Source: CAYPLH01 sp964411505 (lineage in GTDB: Bacteria > Bacillota > Clostridia > CAYPLH01 > DUMO01). Taken from it: a DNA stretch of 36,463 nucleotides. The position numbers were made by a program, and so were the translations under genes. The notes beneath the pieces are model-generated. The model had not been told where the DNA came from, did not search any database, and saw only the letters and a program-made list of their open reading frames with translations. Positions 9,325-17,664 of this stretch are shown in pieces. The stretch spans positions 1-36,463 of the forward strand of contig CAYPLH010000040.1 of assembly GCA_964411505.1 (NCBI GenBank). The letters are read 5' to 3'. Every line of letters starts with the position of its first letter. The stretch's first letter is position 1.

Positions 9325-10407
9325 ATGAAAGTTGCAATACTTGGTGCAGGACCTGCCGGTCTTGCGTGTGCTATAGAATGTGAAAAACTGGGCATTGATG
9401 CTGTATTAATTGAACGAAGCATATCTGTTGGCTGGATGTGGCCTTCAGTCAATTATTGGCCAAACATGTACTATAATCACTTTGGGGTTAAAGGTGCAAG
9501 AGAATATTTGAAACAGTATTACGGTGTGGACTTCACTGTATTAAACGATACAAAAAGCATTTTGATGAAATCACCAGGAAAGCAGGTAGATATTACCGGT
9601 ACTTTGGGGCTCACAATCAGTAGGGGAAAATTTCAGAATTCACTAGAAAACCAATTAGTGCATAAACTTGGCAAAATCCCTGTTTATTACAACTACCTTG
9701 GCGATTATAAAGCATTGTCAAAAGAATACGACTATGTAGTTGTGGCTACAGGGAAAGAAACTGAAGCCCGGGATATGGGGCTCTGGCAGAACGAGAGCAG
9801 GGTTTACATTATAGGATCAACAGTTGCAGGAAACTTCGATATTAATTCATCTACAATTTACTTCAATACTGAATATGCTGGCACAGGTTATGCTAGGCTT
9901 ACTCCGTTTAATTCACATATAGCTGTTATTGGTCTTTACTTAATTGGTATGCCTGAGTTTAAGGCTCAGGAATTATACTACAAGTTTATTAAAATGGAAA
10001 AACTAGATTCGGTTGATTGTTTTAACCTGATTATGCCGCCAGCCTTCACTATAGGAAAAGTCACAAGCTTTCAAAAAAATAATGTATTTCTGGTTGGCAG
10101 AGCTGCTGGATTAGTGGATAATGTAATTGGTATCGGCGGGGTTGAGGCTATGATAAGTGGTACTATGGCCGCTAGGGCCATTAAAGAAAAAAAGGATTAC
10201 AACAACATGGTAAAACCTTTACAAACACACATTGAGAATATCTCTGCTTTCAGAAAAGTAATTGACAAATTTACAAATACCGATTTTGACAAGCTAATTA
10301 CTATTTTGGGAACACCAGGAATAAAACATATTATATATAACACAAAAATTGACATGGTTGGCAAAATCGGAAGTATCCTTAAGGCTCTACAGGCAACGAA
10401 ACAGTAA
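9325..10407 (+). CDS. FAD-dependent oxidoreductase, geranylgeranyl-reductase-like
   Basis: The N-terminus has a classic Rossmann dinucleotide-binding motif GAGPAGLACA (residues 7-16), ending at E30 of the second strand. A second flavin-contact segment, VGRAAGLVDNVIGIGG (about 257-272), resembles the GDAAG-type motif of the geranylgeranyl reductase/squalene epoxidase-like flavoproteins, although the usual Asp is Arg here. The length, 360 residues, is normal for the group. The start has AAAGAGGT about nine bases upstream. It could be the redox partner of the acyltransferase-like gene before it, but the 179-base gap leaves co-transcription open. The substrate cannot be read from sequence; a lipid or isoprenoid substrate is only a family-level guess. 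Confidence 0.75.
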   Translation: MKVAILGAGPAGLACAIECEKLGIDAVLIERSISVGWMWPSVNYWPNMYYNHFGVKGAREYLKQYYGVDFTVLNDTKSILMKSPGKQVDITGTLGLTISRGKFQNSLENQLVHKLGKIPVYYNYLGDYKALSKEYDYVVVATGKETEARDMGLWQNESRVYIIGSTVAGNFDINSSTIYFNTEYAGTGYARLTPFNSHIAVIGLYLIGMPEFKAQELYYKFIKMEKLDSVDCFNLIMPPAFTIGKVTSFQKNNVFLVGRAAGLVDNVIGIGGVEAMISGTMAARAIKEKKDYNNMVKPLQTHIENISAFRKVIDKFTNTDFDKLITILGTPGIKHIIYNTKIDMVGKIGSILKALQATKQ

Positions 10408-10543
10408 AGCAATATTCTGCTCAGTGATTTTCTGTTTCTATTCAGACCCTCTATAACTTGAGATATAACTGTGAACGTGATTTTCTAACGAAATATCTAT
10501 ATTCTTCTTTAATCTTGACTTGGTAATTCATACCATGTTATTA

Positions 10544-10678
10544 TTGTATCATGAATTTCGAATAAATTGCATGATACAATTGCGCATGTGCGTTTTTGCT
10601 TTAGCAAAAAAGTCGCACGCGCATAAGTTCCGCCGGAGTGATACAATAACCTTCATTTATGGAGGTTGTTGTATCATG
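10544..10678. repeat. Cluster of three hairpins bounded by TGATACAA words (element B)
   Basis: Three stem-loops sit side by side. The first is TTGTATCATG at 10544-10553 with CATGATACAA at 10570-10579. The second is a long GC-rich stem from 10580 to 10625 whose tip is TTTTTGC-TTTA-GCAAAAAA. The third is TGATACAATAACCT at 10639-10652 with AGGTTGTTGTATCA at 10663-10676. The same TGATACAA word or its complement occurs four times, so the arms can also pair in alternative ways. The element lies in the 366-base gap between the oxidoreductase and the HerA-like gene. No protein signal is seen there. Confidence 0.7.
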
Positions 10679-10773
10679 TAATTCATATTTAAATATCGTT
10701 AAAAATATCCGCCTGCAAAAAAGAATAATAGTCAGGTAAGCTGGCGGTTAGTTAATTTTTTAGGGGGGACATT

Positions 10774-13236
10774 ATGAAAGAATTTGAAAAACTTGGTGCT
10801 TTTTATCTGGGGAAAGCAGTCGATCCAGAAACAAAAAAACGCAGAGATGAGTATTTGCTTTATGATTCAAAAGACCTGACAACGCATGCTCTGTGCGTGG
10901 GAATGACAGGCAGCGGGAAAACCGGTCTTTGTATCGGGCTTTTGGAAGAAGCTGCTATTGACGGAATCCCTGCGTTGGTAATTGATCCAAAAGGTGATAT
11001 GTCAAACCTCTTACTATCTTTTCCAGAGCTTAATCCCAGCGATTTCACACCATGGGTCAATGCCGAGGAAGCACAAAGAAAGGAGCTATCGGTTGAGGAA
11101 TATGGTGCCGCTCAAGCTAAACTCTGGCGTAAAGGCTTGACGGAATGGGAACAGGACGGCTCAAGGATTCGCGCTATGCATGATAAAGCTGATTTTGAAA
11201 TTTACACTCCTGGCAGTACAGCCGGTAACCCATTATCTATTGTGAAGCTTTTTTCTCTACCGCCTACTGATATTCAAAATGACATTGAAGCTCTCAATGA
11301 ACTGGCTTCTGGAACGGCTGCAAGCTTGCTCGGATTGCTCGGAATTGAAGCTGACCCTATACAAAGCCGCGAACATATATTGATCTCCAATATCCTTCTC
11401 ACTTCGTGGAAGTGTAGTGAGAATCTGGATCTTGCAGGTCTAATCCAACAAATACAAAAACCACCATTTAACCAGATTGGTGTCATGTCATTGGATTCTT
11501 TTTACCCTGAAAAGGAGCGCTTCACCCTTGCGCTAAAGTTTAATAGCCTTTTGGCCTCTCCCAGCTTTGCTGCTTGGATGCAAGGTGATCCGCTTAACAT
11601 TGATAAGCTTCTATATTCAGATACTGGTAAGCCTAAAATTTCTATATTATCCATATCACATCTTAATGATACAGAGCGTATGTTCTTCGTCTCACTTGTT
11701 CTTAACCAAGTGGTCAGCTGGGTGCGTACTCAACCAGGGACATCCAGTCTCAGAGCGTTGCTATATATGGATGAAATATTTGGCTATTTTCCACCAGTAG
11801 CCAACCCTCCGTCAAAAGCGCCACTTCTTACTTTGCTAAAACAAGCACGAGCTCATGGGCTTGGTGTCATGTTGACAACCCAGAACCCAATGGATCTTGA
11901 TTATAAAGGACTAGCTAATATGGGGACATGGTTTATCGGAAGACTTCAAACCGACCGCGACAAAAATCGTCTGCTTGACGGACTAGAAGGTGCTTCTTTG
12001 ACTGCAAACAAAGCTTTCAACCGTAAGCAGATGGGTGAGCTGCTATCAAGTCTGAGCAACAGAGTATTCCTTATGAACAATGTTCATGAAGAACAACCTG
12101 TTTTGTTTGAAACCAGATGGTGTCTCTCATACCTGCGAGGACCACTGCATCGTCCTCAGATCCAGCTTCTGTCCAAAAGGAGCTCTATAACATCAACTGA
12201 TTCCTCACCTTCTGCTGCAGATAACACTAGCCAACCAGTTAAATCTGCAACAGCTGTATCTGCAACCACAACAACTACAGATATCTTGCGACAGCACGTT
12301 TCTCCAAAGCTTCCAGATATAATTACTCAGGTATTCCTACCATACCGTGGAAGCAGCAATGGATTAGTTTATCGTGCTGCCCTTACTGGACTTGTTACAG
12401 TCCATTATGAAGACAAAAAAAACGGGATTTCAACCTCGGTTGAAAGTCTTAGGTTTGCCACCATCTCAGATAGCTTAATTCCTGTTGATTGGAACCTTAG
12501 CGAAGTTCTGGATTGTGATATAGATTCATTCGAAACCTCAGGTGTATCAGGAGCTGCTTATCTTTCTCTCCCCCCTGCTTGCACAAAAAAGACGAGTTAC
12601 ACTACTTGGAAGGCAGGTCTTGTAGATTACTTGTTTCGCAATTCCAGTCTTTTACTTTACCGCAATGAGCATTTGAAAAAGGTTTCTCGTCTAGGGGAAA
12701 GCGAGCGAAACTTTAAAGTGCGGCTGCAACAGGAATCCCGCGAAGCCAGAGATGAAACAATCGAAAAACTCAGAGATACATATTCAAAAAAGTTAGAAAC
12801 ACTGAAGGAACGTATTCGTAAAGCTGAACAAGCTGTTGAGCGTGAAAAGGATCAAGCAAGAGATGCAAAAATGCAGACTGCTGTTTCATTAGGTTCAACG
12901 GTATTAGGTGCCCTGTTAGGACGCAAAACAATAAGCGCTACCAACTTGAGTAAGGCAGCAACGACATTTCGCGGACTAAGTAGACAGGCTAAACAAAGCG
13001 GAGACGTAGCCCGGTCCATAGATACCGTTGAAACATATCGCCAGCAGCTAATCGAACTGGAAAATGAGCTCCAAGTGGAAATTGACGAAATTACTAACAA
13101 GCTAGAAGCAAAATCAGAAGACACTATTGCTTACGAAATCAGACCATTAAAACGTGACTGCGTGGTAAAGGGCATGTATTTGACATGGGAACCACTACGC
13201 CAAGAAGTAGATAACTCACTGACAAAAGCTTGGTAG
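10774..13236 (+). CDS. HerA-like (FtsK/HerA superfamily) ATP-binding protein
   Basis: An 820-residue protein of the HerA/DUF87-type ATPase group. Walker A is GMTGSGKTG at 43-51, with LVIDPKGD at 68-75 as the following strand. Walker B is LLYMDE ending at D333-E334. A sensor-like TTQNP lies at 368-372 and a candidate arginine finger in the GRLQTDRDKNR segment (about 391-401). After the motor come a Ser/Thr-rich linker (about 470-510), a domain of unknown type, a charged coiled coil (about 640-705), a glycine-zipper-like hydrophobic patch (about 706-720) and a second coil. Hexameric DNA pumping is the family's role; a substrate is not evident. There is no NurA, Mre11, Rad50 or obvious defence partner beside it. 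The start has GGGGGG seven bases upstream. Confidence 0.82.
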   Translation: MKEFEKLGAFYLGKAVDPETKKRRDEYLLYDSKDLTTHALCVGMTGSGKTGLCIGLLEEAAIDGIPALVIDPKGDMSNLLLSFPELNPSDFTPWVNAEEAQRKELSVEEYGAAQAKLWRKGLTEWEQDGSRIRAMHDKADFEIYTPGSTAGNPLSIVKLFSLPPTDIQNDIEALNELASGTAASLLGLLGIEADPIQSREHILISNILLTSWKCSENLDLAGLIQQIQKPPFNQIGVMSLDSFYPEKERFTLALKFNSLLASPSFAAWMQGDPLNIDKLLYSDTGKPKISILSISHLNDTERMFFVSLVLNQVVSWVRTQPGTSSLRALLYMDEIFGYFPPVANPPSKAPLLTLLKQARAHGLGVMLTTQNPMDLDYKGLANMGTWFIGRLQTDRDKNRLLDGLEGASLTANKAFNRKQMGELLSSLSNRVFLMNNVHEEQPVLFETRWCLSYLRGPLHRPQIQLLSKRSSITSTDSSPSAADNTSQPVKSATAVSATTTTTDILRQHVSPKLPDIITQVFLPYRGSSNGLVYRAALTGLVTVHYEDKKNGISTSVESLRFATISDSLIPVDWNLSEVLDCDIDSFETSGVSGAAYLSLPPACTKKTSYTTWKAGLVDYLFRNSSLLLYRNEHLKKVSRLGESERNFKVRLQQESREARDETIEKLRDTYSKKLETLKERIRKAEQAVEREKDQARDAKMQTAVSLGSTVLGALLGRKTISATNLSKAATTFRGLSRQAKQSGDVARSIDTVETYRQQLIELENELQVEIDEITNKLEAKSEDTIAYEIRPLKRDCVVKGMYLTWEPLRQEVDNSLTKAW

Positions 13237-13265
13237 GTCTTTATTGGCAAATATATCAGTTTTAA

Positions 13266-13310
13266 AATCAAAAGCTCGGAGGTGGCATGGAGCCCCTCGA
13301 GTTTTTGATT
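13266..13310 (+). terminator. Terminator after the HerA-like gene
   Basis: A stem of about 16 bp pairs AATCAAAAGCTCGGAGG (13266-13282) with the segment at 13293-13310, which includes a TTTTT run. It lies 30 bases after the stop codon and between converging genes, so it may act in both directions. Its core AAAAGCTCGG is shared with the hairpins at 23647-23682 and 30248-30281. Confidence 0.82.
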
Positions 13311-13339
13311 CACTCCCCCTTAAAAATCGTTCCACATTT

Positions 13340-14170
13340 CTATTTAACAAAATAAAAATATATGAGTACTAACATACCTAATAGTATACGGTACCATCCA
13401 AATGCTTTAAAATCATTATTTTTAATATATCCCAAAAGAAACCTTATTGCAAAAATTGATACAATAAATGCCACAATCATACCCATAAGCAGAATAGCAA
13501 TTTCTTCACCAGTAAAATTAAAGCCAAACTTTAAGAGTTTTAATGCACTTGCTCCGAACATCACCGGAATCGACAAAAAAAATGAATATTCGGCTGCTAC
13601 CGATCGGGACGTACCAAGAAAGATTGCTCCAAGAATTGTTGCTCCTGAACGCGATGTTCCAGGGATTAGGGACAACACCTGAAATATTCCAATTTTAAAA
13701 GCAGTCATGTAATCTAAATTCTTAAACGAATTTATGCTTTTTGCTTTTGTACGCAATCTGTTACGGTTTTCAATAATTATAAACAAAATTCCATATAAAA
13801 TCAGCGTAAACGCAACAGTCCGGTAGTTATATAAGTGTTCGTTAAGCCAATCATCAAACAATAATCCTATTACACCAGCAGGTATTATACCAACAATAAC
13901 CTTAAACCAAACAGACCATGTCTCCTTCTTTTCCTTTATTGATTTACTCGGTGATAATGGGTTCAGCTTCTGAAAGTAGAGCAGAACAACCGCCATAATA
14001 GCGCCAAGCTGAATAACTACAATAAACATTTCCTTGAACGCTTCGGAAGCAGAAAGCCTGATAAATTCATCCAATAGTATCATGTGCCCAGTACTGCTTA
14101 TGGGCAGCCACTCGGTTATTCCTTCTACAACACCCAATAATAATGCTTTTAATAACTCAAGAACGAACAT
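13340..14170 (-). CDS. uppP: Undecaprenyl-diphosphate phosphatase
   Basis: This integral membrane enzyme removes a phosphate from undecaprenyl pyrophosphate so that the lipid carrier can be reused in peptidoglycan and wall-polymer synthesis; it also gives bacitracin resistance. The two family signatures are clear: EGITEWLPISSTGH at 16-29 and PGTSRSGATI from P170. At 276 residues with about eight hydrophobic segments it is of normal length. The start ATG 14170 has GGGGTG seven bases upstream. It faces the HerA-like gene and shares the terminator region at 13266-13310. The next upstream gene, a DNA glycosylase, is 88 bases away on the same strand, so they may be co-transcribed. Confidence 0.96.
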   Translation of the reverse strand: MFVLELLKALLLGVVEGITEWLPISSTGHMILLDEFIRLSASEAFKEMFIVVIQLGAIMAVVLLYFQKLNPLSPSKSIKEKKETWSVWFKVIVGIIPAGVIGLLFDDWLNEHLYNYRTVAFTLILYGILFIIIENRNRLRTKAKSINSFKNLDYMTAFKIGIFQVLSLIPGTSRSGATILGAIFLGTSRSVAAEYSFFLSIPVMFGASALKLLKFGFNFTGEEIAILLMGMIVAFIVSIFAIRFLLGYIKNNDFKAFGWYRILLGMLVLIYFYFVK

Positions 14171-14258
14171 GTTTTACACCCCGTCACAAAATAGTGCTAC
14201 AGCTTTAATTTCATCTATTTTTCCATTCTATTTTTATAAAACAACATATATGCCACTT

Positions 14259-14876
14259 CTACTTTCGCGAAACAAATCTATTTCCCTTTATATAAAACCG
14301 CCATGGATAGGAAATCGCTTCCTCAGCATAATCAATACCAACTCGTGTTGTAGATACTACTTCAAACTCTTGCTTTTCAGAGCTGTCAAGTAAAAAAAGG
14401 TTATCCTCGAGAAGATCTGTGCCATTATCCAACTTAGTTATATCAAAAGCTTTGCATAATTTGCCCGGTCCATTGGTAAGGTTGGTCACTTCCTTACTGC
14501 TGCAAGCCTGAAGACCTTTCTGATATCTTAGCAAAGCCATCTTCTCAATATTTGAGACAGGTTCAAGTGCCCTTATCAGAACCGCCTGTGGCTTGCCTTC
14601 TTTATTCGCTACAATATTCATACAGCTGTACATTCCATAAATCAAATATACATAAGCATAGCCTGGTGGACCAAACATTACTTCAGTCCTCTTTGTTCTC
14701 CTATTATTATAGGAATGTGCTGCCTTGTCAAGCGGTCCCATGTAAGCTTCTGTCTCCACAATTTTACCAACCAGCTCAATACCATTAACCATATGAACCA
14801 GAAATTTCCCCAGAAGATCTGGGGCAACTTCAAGGCTTGTCCTATTATAAAATTTTCTGCTGAGTTTTTTTCTCAT
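14259..14876 (-). CDS. DNA-3-methyladenine glycosylase (AAG/MPG family)
   Basis: This is a base-excision repair enzyme that removes alkylated purines. The family motifs are present: LLGKFLVH near the N-terminus, VETEAYMGPLDKAAHSY with the catalytic Glu region, RTEVMFGPPGYAYVYLIYG, and NGPGKLCKAF near the C-terminal third. I place the start at ATG 14876 (205 residues), since AAAGG lies seven bases upstream of it; an in-frame TTG at 14903 lacks a comparable site. The length fits the family. It lies between uppP and the permease gene on the same strand, with a terminator-like hairpin separating it from the permease. Confidence 0.93.
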   Translation of the reverse strand: MRKKLSRKFYNRTSLEVAPDLLGKFLVHMVNGIELVGKIVETEAYMGPLDKAAHSYNNRRTKRTEVMFGPPGYAYVYLIYGMYSCMNIVANKEGKPQAVLIRALEPVSNIEKMALLRYQKGLQACSSKEVTNLTNGPGKLCKAFDITKLDNGTDLLEDNLFLLDSSEKQEFEVVSTTRVGIDYAEEAISYPWRFYIKGNRFVSRK

Positions 14877-14911
14877 ACCATAACCTTTATACAAATTTAT
14901 CAAAGCTTAGT

Positions 14912-14940
14912 CAAAAACCACGACCTTTAGGTTGTCTGGT
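14912..14940 (-). terminator. Terminator after the ArsB/NhaD-type permease
   Basis: Read on the minus strand, ACCAGACAACC (14940-14930) pairs imperfectly with GGTCGTGGT (14925-14917) across a TAAA loop and is followed by a TTTTT run. It begins nine bases after the permease stop. The stem has a wobble and a small bulge, so termination may be partial. Confidence 0.6.
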
Positions 14941-14948
14941 CAATTGGA

Positions 14949-16217
14949 CTAGCTCCATATCAACCAGACAAGCACATAGCCTACTACTACAGCTACTAGT
15001 GTAAATGGAACACTTATCTTCATAAACTGCTTCGCGCTGACCTCATGCCCGTCTTTCCTAAGTATCCCAAGAGCAGTAATGTTTGCTGAAGCCCCTATAG
15101 GTGTTAGATTTCCTCCCAGAGTTGCACCTGAAAGAAGTCCAAAGTACAAAAGATAAGGCTCGACATTTAATATACTTGCTATTCCGCCTACTACGGGCAG
15201 CATGGTTGCCACATAGGGTATGTTGTCAATAAAGGCTGAAAACAATACTGGTGCCCAAACAATAAGTGTATAAACTACAAATATATTATCTTTACTGACC
15301 TTAACAAAAAAGTTGCTTATATCTTTTACAACGCCTGCTTCTGTAATGCCTCCTATAACTACAAACAACCCTGCAAGAAGCAGAATAGTAAAGAAATCAA
15401 TATCGTCAAATGCACGTTTAAATACCTGTAAATCTTTGTTTTTTATGTAACTTCTCAATAAGCCTATAGCAAATAAACCAACACATATAATTCCATTAAT
15501 GGTTTTGGGCATGTTAGGCAGGAACGACGCGATTATCAACAATACTACCATACCCACAAGTAAAACAGTGGGAAAATAATCATGAACCTCTGTTCTATCA
15601 GAAACATTTATTGGCTGATCGTCTTTTCTGAATAAATGTAAAAGTACAAAAGTAGATGCTATTGCACTAGCTTGTACAATCCAAAACATTCCAAACTCTC
15701 CTCTAAAAAAGAAAAAGTCTAGGAATGTAAGATCTGCATGTCCTCCCAAAAGAATGGAAGTCGTATCCCCTACTAACGTTGCAGCTCCCTGCAAATTTGA
15801 TGCAATTGCAATGGCAATTAAGCTGTTAACCGGAGAAATTTTTAGTTTCTTTGAAATATCCATAGCAACTGGTGCAACCATAAGAACTGTAGCAACGTTA
15901 TCCACAAAGGCAGAAATAAATCCTGCAAATAGCGCAAGTGATACTATTGCCCACTTAACATTCGGAGTTTTTTCAATAATAAGATCCGCGAGCAGGGCTG
16001 GCATTTTTGATTCGACAAACAATGAAACAATCCCCATTGTACCCGCAATCATCATTATAACATTCCAGTCGACAGTACTAAAGACCTTTCCAACCGGCAG
16101 AATTCCCAAAATTACAAAAATTGAAGCAGACGCAAGCGCTATGTAAGCCCTAATTTTAGGAAAAATCAGCAACAAAGCATAAGTTAGACCAAAAAGTGAA
16201 AGTGCAACTAATTTCAT
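14949..16217 (-). CDS. ArsB/NhaD-type anion or sodium/proton permease
   Basis: An integral membrane carrier of the ion-transporter superfamily that includes ArsB, NhaD and SLC13 proteins. Around 10-11 hydrophobic segments are seen. The two inverted halves carry the matching re-entrant motifs FVDNVATVLMVAPVA and FIDNIPYVATMLPVV, and LVGDTTSILLGGHAD and GGNLTPIGASANI follow them as the paired helix breaks. I use ATG 16217, because a GGGGGG site sits seven bases upstream; the ATG at 16232 is at the edge of that site. The length (422) fits. No arsR or other arsenic gene is near, so arsenite export is not supported. The substrate stays open: Na+/H+ exchange or organic anion transport are both possible. 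Confidence 0.8.
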   Translation of the reverse strand: MKLVALSLFGLTYALLLIFPKIRAYIALASASIFVILGILPVGKVFSTVDWNVIMMIAGTMGIVSLFVESKMPALLADLIIEKTPNVKWAIVSLALFAGFISAFVDNVATVLMVAPVAMDISKKLKISPVNSLIAIAIASNLQGAATLVGDTTSILLGGHADLTFLDFFFFRGEFGMFWIVQASAIASTFVLLHLFRKDDQPINVSDRTEVHDYFPTVLLVGMVVLLIIASFLPNMPKTINGIICVGLFAIGLLRSYIKNKDLQVFKRAFDDIDFFTILLLAGLFVVIGGITEAGVVKDISNFFVKVSKDNIFVVYTLIVWAPVLFSAFIDNIPYVATMLPVVGGIASILNVEPYLLYFGLLSGATLGGNLTPIGASANITALGILRKDGHEVSAKQFMKISVPFTLVAVVVGYVLVWLIWS

Positions 16218-16312
16218 TATTAAACCCCCCATATTTATATATTATCAACTACAAACTGCATTAACACACAACAAAAATACTGTATCAGATAATAATATAA
16301 GCATCAATACTT

Positions 16313-16333
16313 AAAAACAGCCTGTTCTGTTTG
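16313..16333 (-). terminator. Weak terminator-like hairpin upstream of the permease
   Basis: On the minus strand, AAACAG pairs with CTGTTT around an AACAGG loop and the stem runs into TTTTTAA. It would end transcripts coming from the radical SAM gene or from the GC-rich segment before it. The stem is short, so this is tentative. Confidence 0.4.
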
Positions 16334-16343
16334 CTACGCCGTG

Positions 16344-16523
16344 TTATGGTGTTAATATTCGTAGACCATTCTTATGTAGAATGTCTACCGCATCATGGGA
16401 ACGGTTCTTCGCTTGCTTCCACGTTGTGAAAGCACCCAAACTGTCTCCATGTTCCCCATGGCTACGCTGGTGAGCAACCTCCCGGGTAGTTACATATAAT
16501 GAATCATGAATCTTTTTAAAAGG
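16344..16523 (-). other. GC-richer remnant between radical SAM gene and permease (coding relic or structured RNA)
   Basis: This segment is visibly GC-richer than its AT-rich flanks. On the minus strand a 59-codon open frame runs from just after TAA (16526-16524) to TAA at 16346-16344. It contains TTREVAHQRSHGEHGD and WKQAKNRSHDAVDILHKNG, but has no start codon with a ribosome site. That looks like the C-terminal piece of a lost gene, perhaps a transposase, though I cannot name a family. The same strand also folds well: CATGGGGAAC with GTTCCCATG, GCTTTCAC-AAC-GTGGAAGC, and GTAGACATTCT with AGAATGGTCTAC. A structured RNA is the alternative. It fills most of the 304-base gap. Confidence 0.45.
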
Positions 16524-16536
16524 TTAATTAAAAAGG

Positions 16537-17652
16537 TTAATTGGTTTTATCCTCAATCATAGATATTATTGGATATAATTCATTGTAATGTTTTTGTATA
16601 AACATTGCATTTCGTCTTTTAAAGAGTTTTTCTGCTATCCTGTCGGCAATGGGCACAAGCATACGCTCGTGAGCGCAAAGCACCGGAGAAACTTTTTCAA
16701 TACTACCGGTAGCCTGCTTATTCATACATCCGCAGTGGTGGTTGCAACGTAAACGAATTGCACAGTCGGTACAAACATCCTTTTCCTGCTCATTAATGCT
16801 AAAAAGCTCATTCCGGCGTTTTTCATCTATTCCTGTATTTAAATGACCAATGGAGTATTGGGGCTCGCCAACAAACTGCACACAGGGGTACAGTGTGCCG
16901 TCAGGAGCTACAGATAGCTGTTTTTTACCCAACTCACACCGCTCATGGCAATATGTATCTTTATTAATGTGTGAGCTTATTTTAACTTCAAACGGACTTA
17001 AGTAGAATTTTTCCTCAGCAAGTGTCCTTTGCATGTAAAAGTCTGCCAGCTTATTGTATTGACTCTCAAGTTCCTCTAAATTTCTTTTTGTCCAGTTTCC
17101 TGCATAGTTTAAAGAACATATCAGATATCTGAAACCACATTTATATAGGAATTCCACCGACTCTGCATAATACTGCACCGTCTCAGGCGTTATCACCATC
17201 AGTACAGGTGCATACGGTCTCACAGAAAGCAACATATCAATTTTGGGCAATAATGCAGCAAATGTACCGCAACCCGCTCTGTCAACCCTGTTATAATCAT
17301 GAGCCTTTTCTATGCCATCATGACTAAGCGCAACAAATACATTTTCCTTTTCGGAAAAGTCAAGGAAGTCTTTATCGAGTAGTAAACCATTGGTTGTTAT
17401 CTTATAATGCAGGTAACACTCCTCATGCTGCTCCTTCCACTTTCCGTATTCAACAGCTTTGTAAATTAAGTCTTTGTGGAGCAGGGGTTCTCCTCCAAAA
17501 AAAATAATCCCGGTAGATTGCTTTTCTTCGGCTGCTTTATCAATAACCTGTTTCGCAGTTTCAAAAGTCATGTTTTGAATATTGCAACCATCCACATAGC
17601 AATACCGGCAAGCCATATTGCAGTTGTTAGTCAAATGGAGTGTGTAATGCAT
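16537..17652 (-). CDS. Radical SAM/SPASM enzyme, probable peptide or protein maturase
   Basis: The N-terminus binds the radical SAM 4Fe-4S cluster through CNMACRYC (C11, C15, C18). FFGGEPLL follows as the SAM-contact GGE motif. The C-terminal SPASM region has the cysteines for auxiliary clusters: C235, C239, C257, then CTDC (C294, C297), C303, C307, C309 and a last Cys near 326. The 371-residue length fits SPASM enzymes that modify ribosomal peptides or activate enzymes by Cys or backbone chemistry. The start has AAAGGAGA close upstream. It begins 12 bases after the stop of the 305-residue partner, so the two form a tight operon, and the partner is the obvious candidate substrate or helper. 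A sulfatase maturase is less likely: the N-terminal context does not resemble one, and the only sulfatase here is a pseudogene. Confidence 0.88.
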   Translation of the reverse strand: MHYTLHLTNNCNMACRYCYVDGCNIQNMTFETAKQVIDKAAEEKQSTGIIFFGGEPLLHKDLIYKAVEYGKWKEQHEECYLHYKITTNGLLLDKDFLDFSEKENVFVALSHDGIEKAHDYNRVDRAGCGTFAALLPKIDMLLSVRPYAPVLMVITPETVQYYAESVEFLYKCGFRYLICSLNYAGNWTKRNLEELESQYNKLADFYMQRTLAEEKFYLSPFEVKISSHINKDTYCHERCELGKKQLSVAPDGTLYPCVQFVGEPQYSIGHLNTGIDEKRRNELFSINEQEKDVCTDCAIRLRCNHHCGCMNKQATGSIEKVSPVLCAHERMLVPIADRIAEKLFKRRNAMFIQKHYNELYPIISMIEDKTN

Positions 17653-17664
17653 ATTAGTCTCCTT

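Noticed and set aside
14949..16217. Arsenite pump ArsB
   Set aside because: Only the broad superfamily motifs are seen and no arsenic-resistance gene is near.
16344..16523. Known riboswitch (c-di-GMP, T-box, Mn, Na+/Li+ types) upstream of the permease
   Set aside because: I looked for the conserved core sequences of these classes and saw none; only generic stems are present.
16537..17652. Anaerobic sulfatase-maturating enzyme
   Set aside because: The N-terminal context around CNMACRYC does not look like that family, the gene is coupled to the GDGRGSYGC protein, and the nearest sulfatase is a distant pseudogene.
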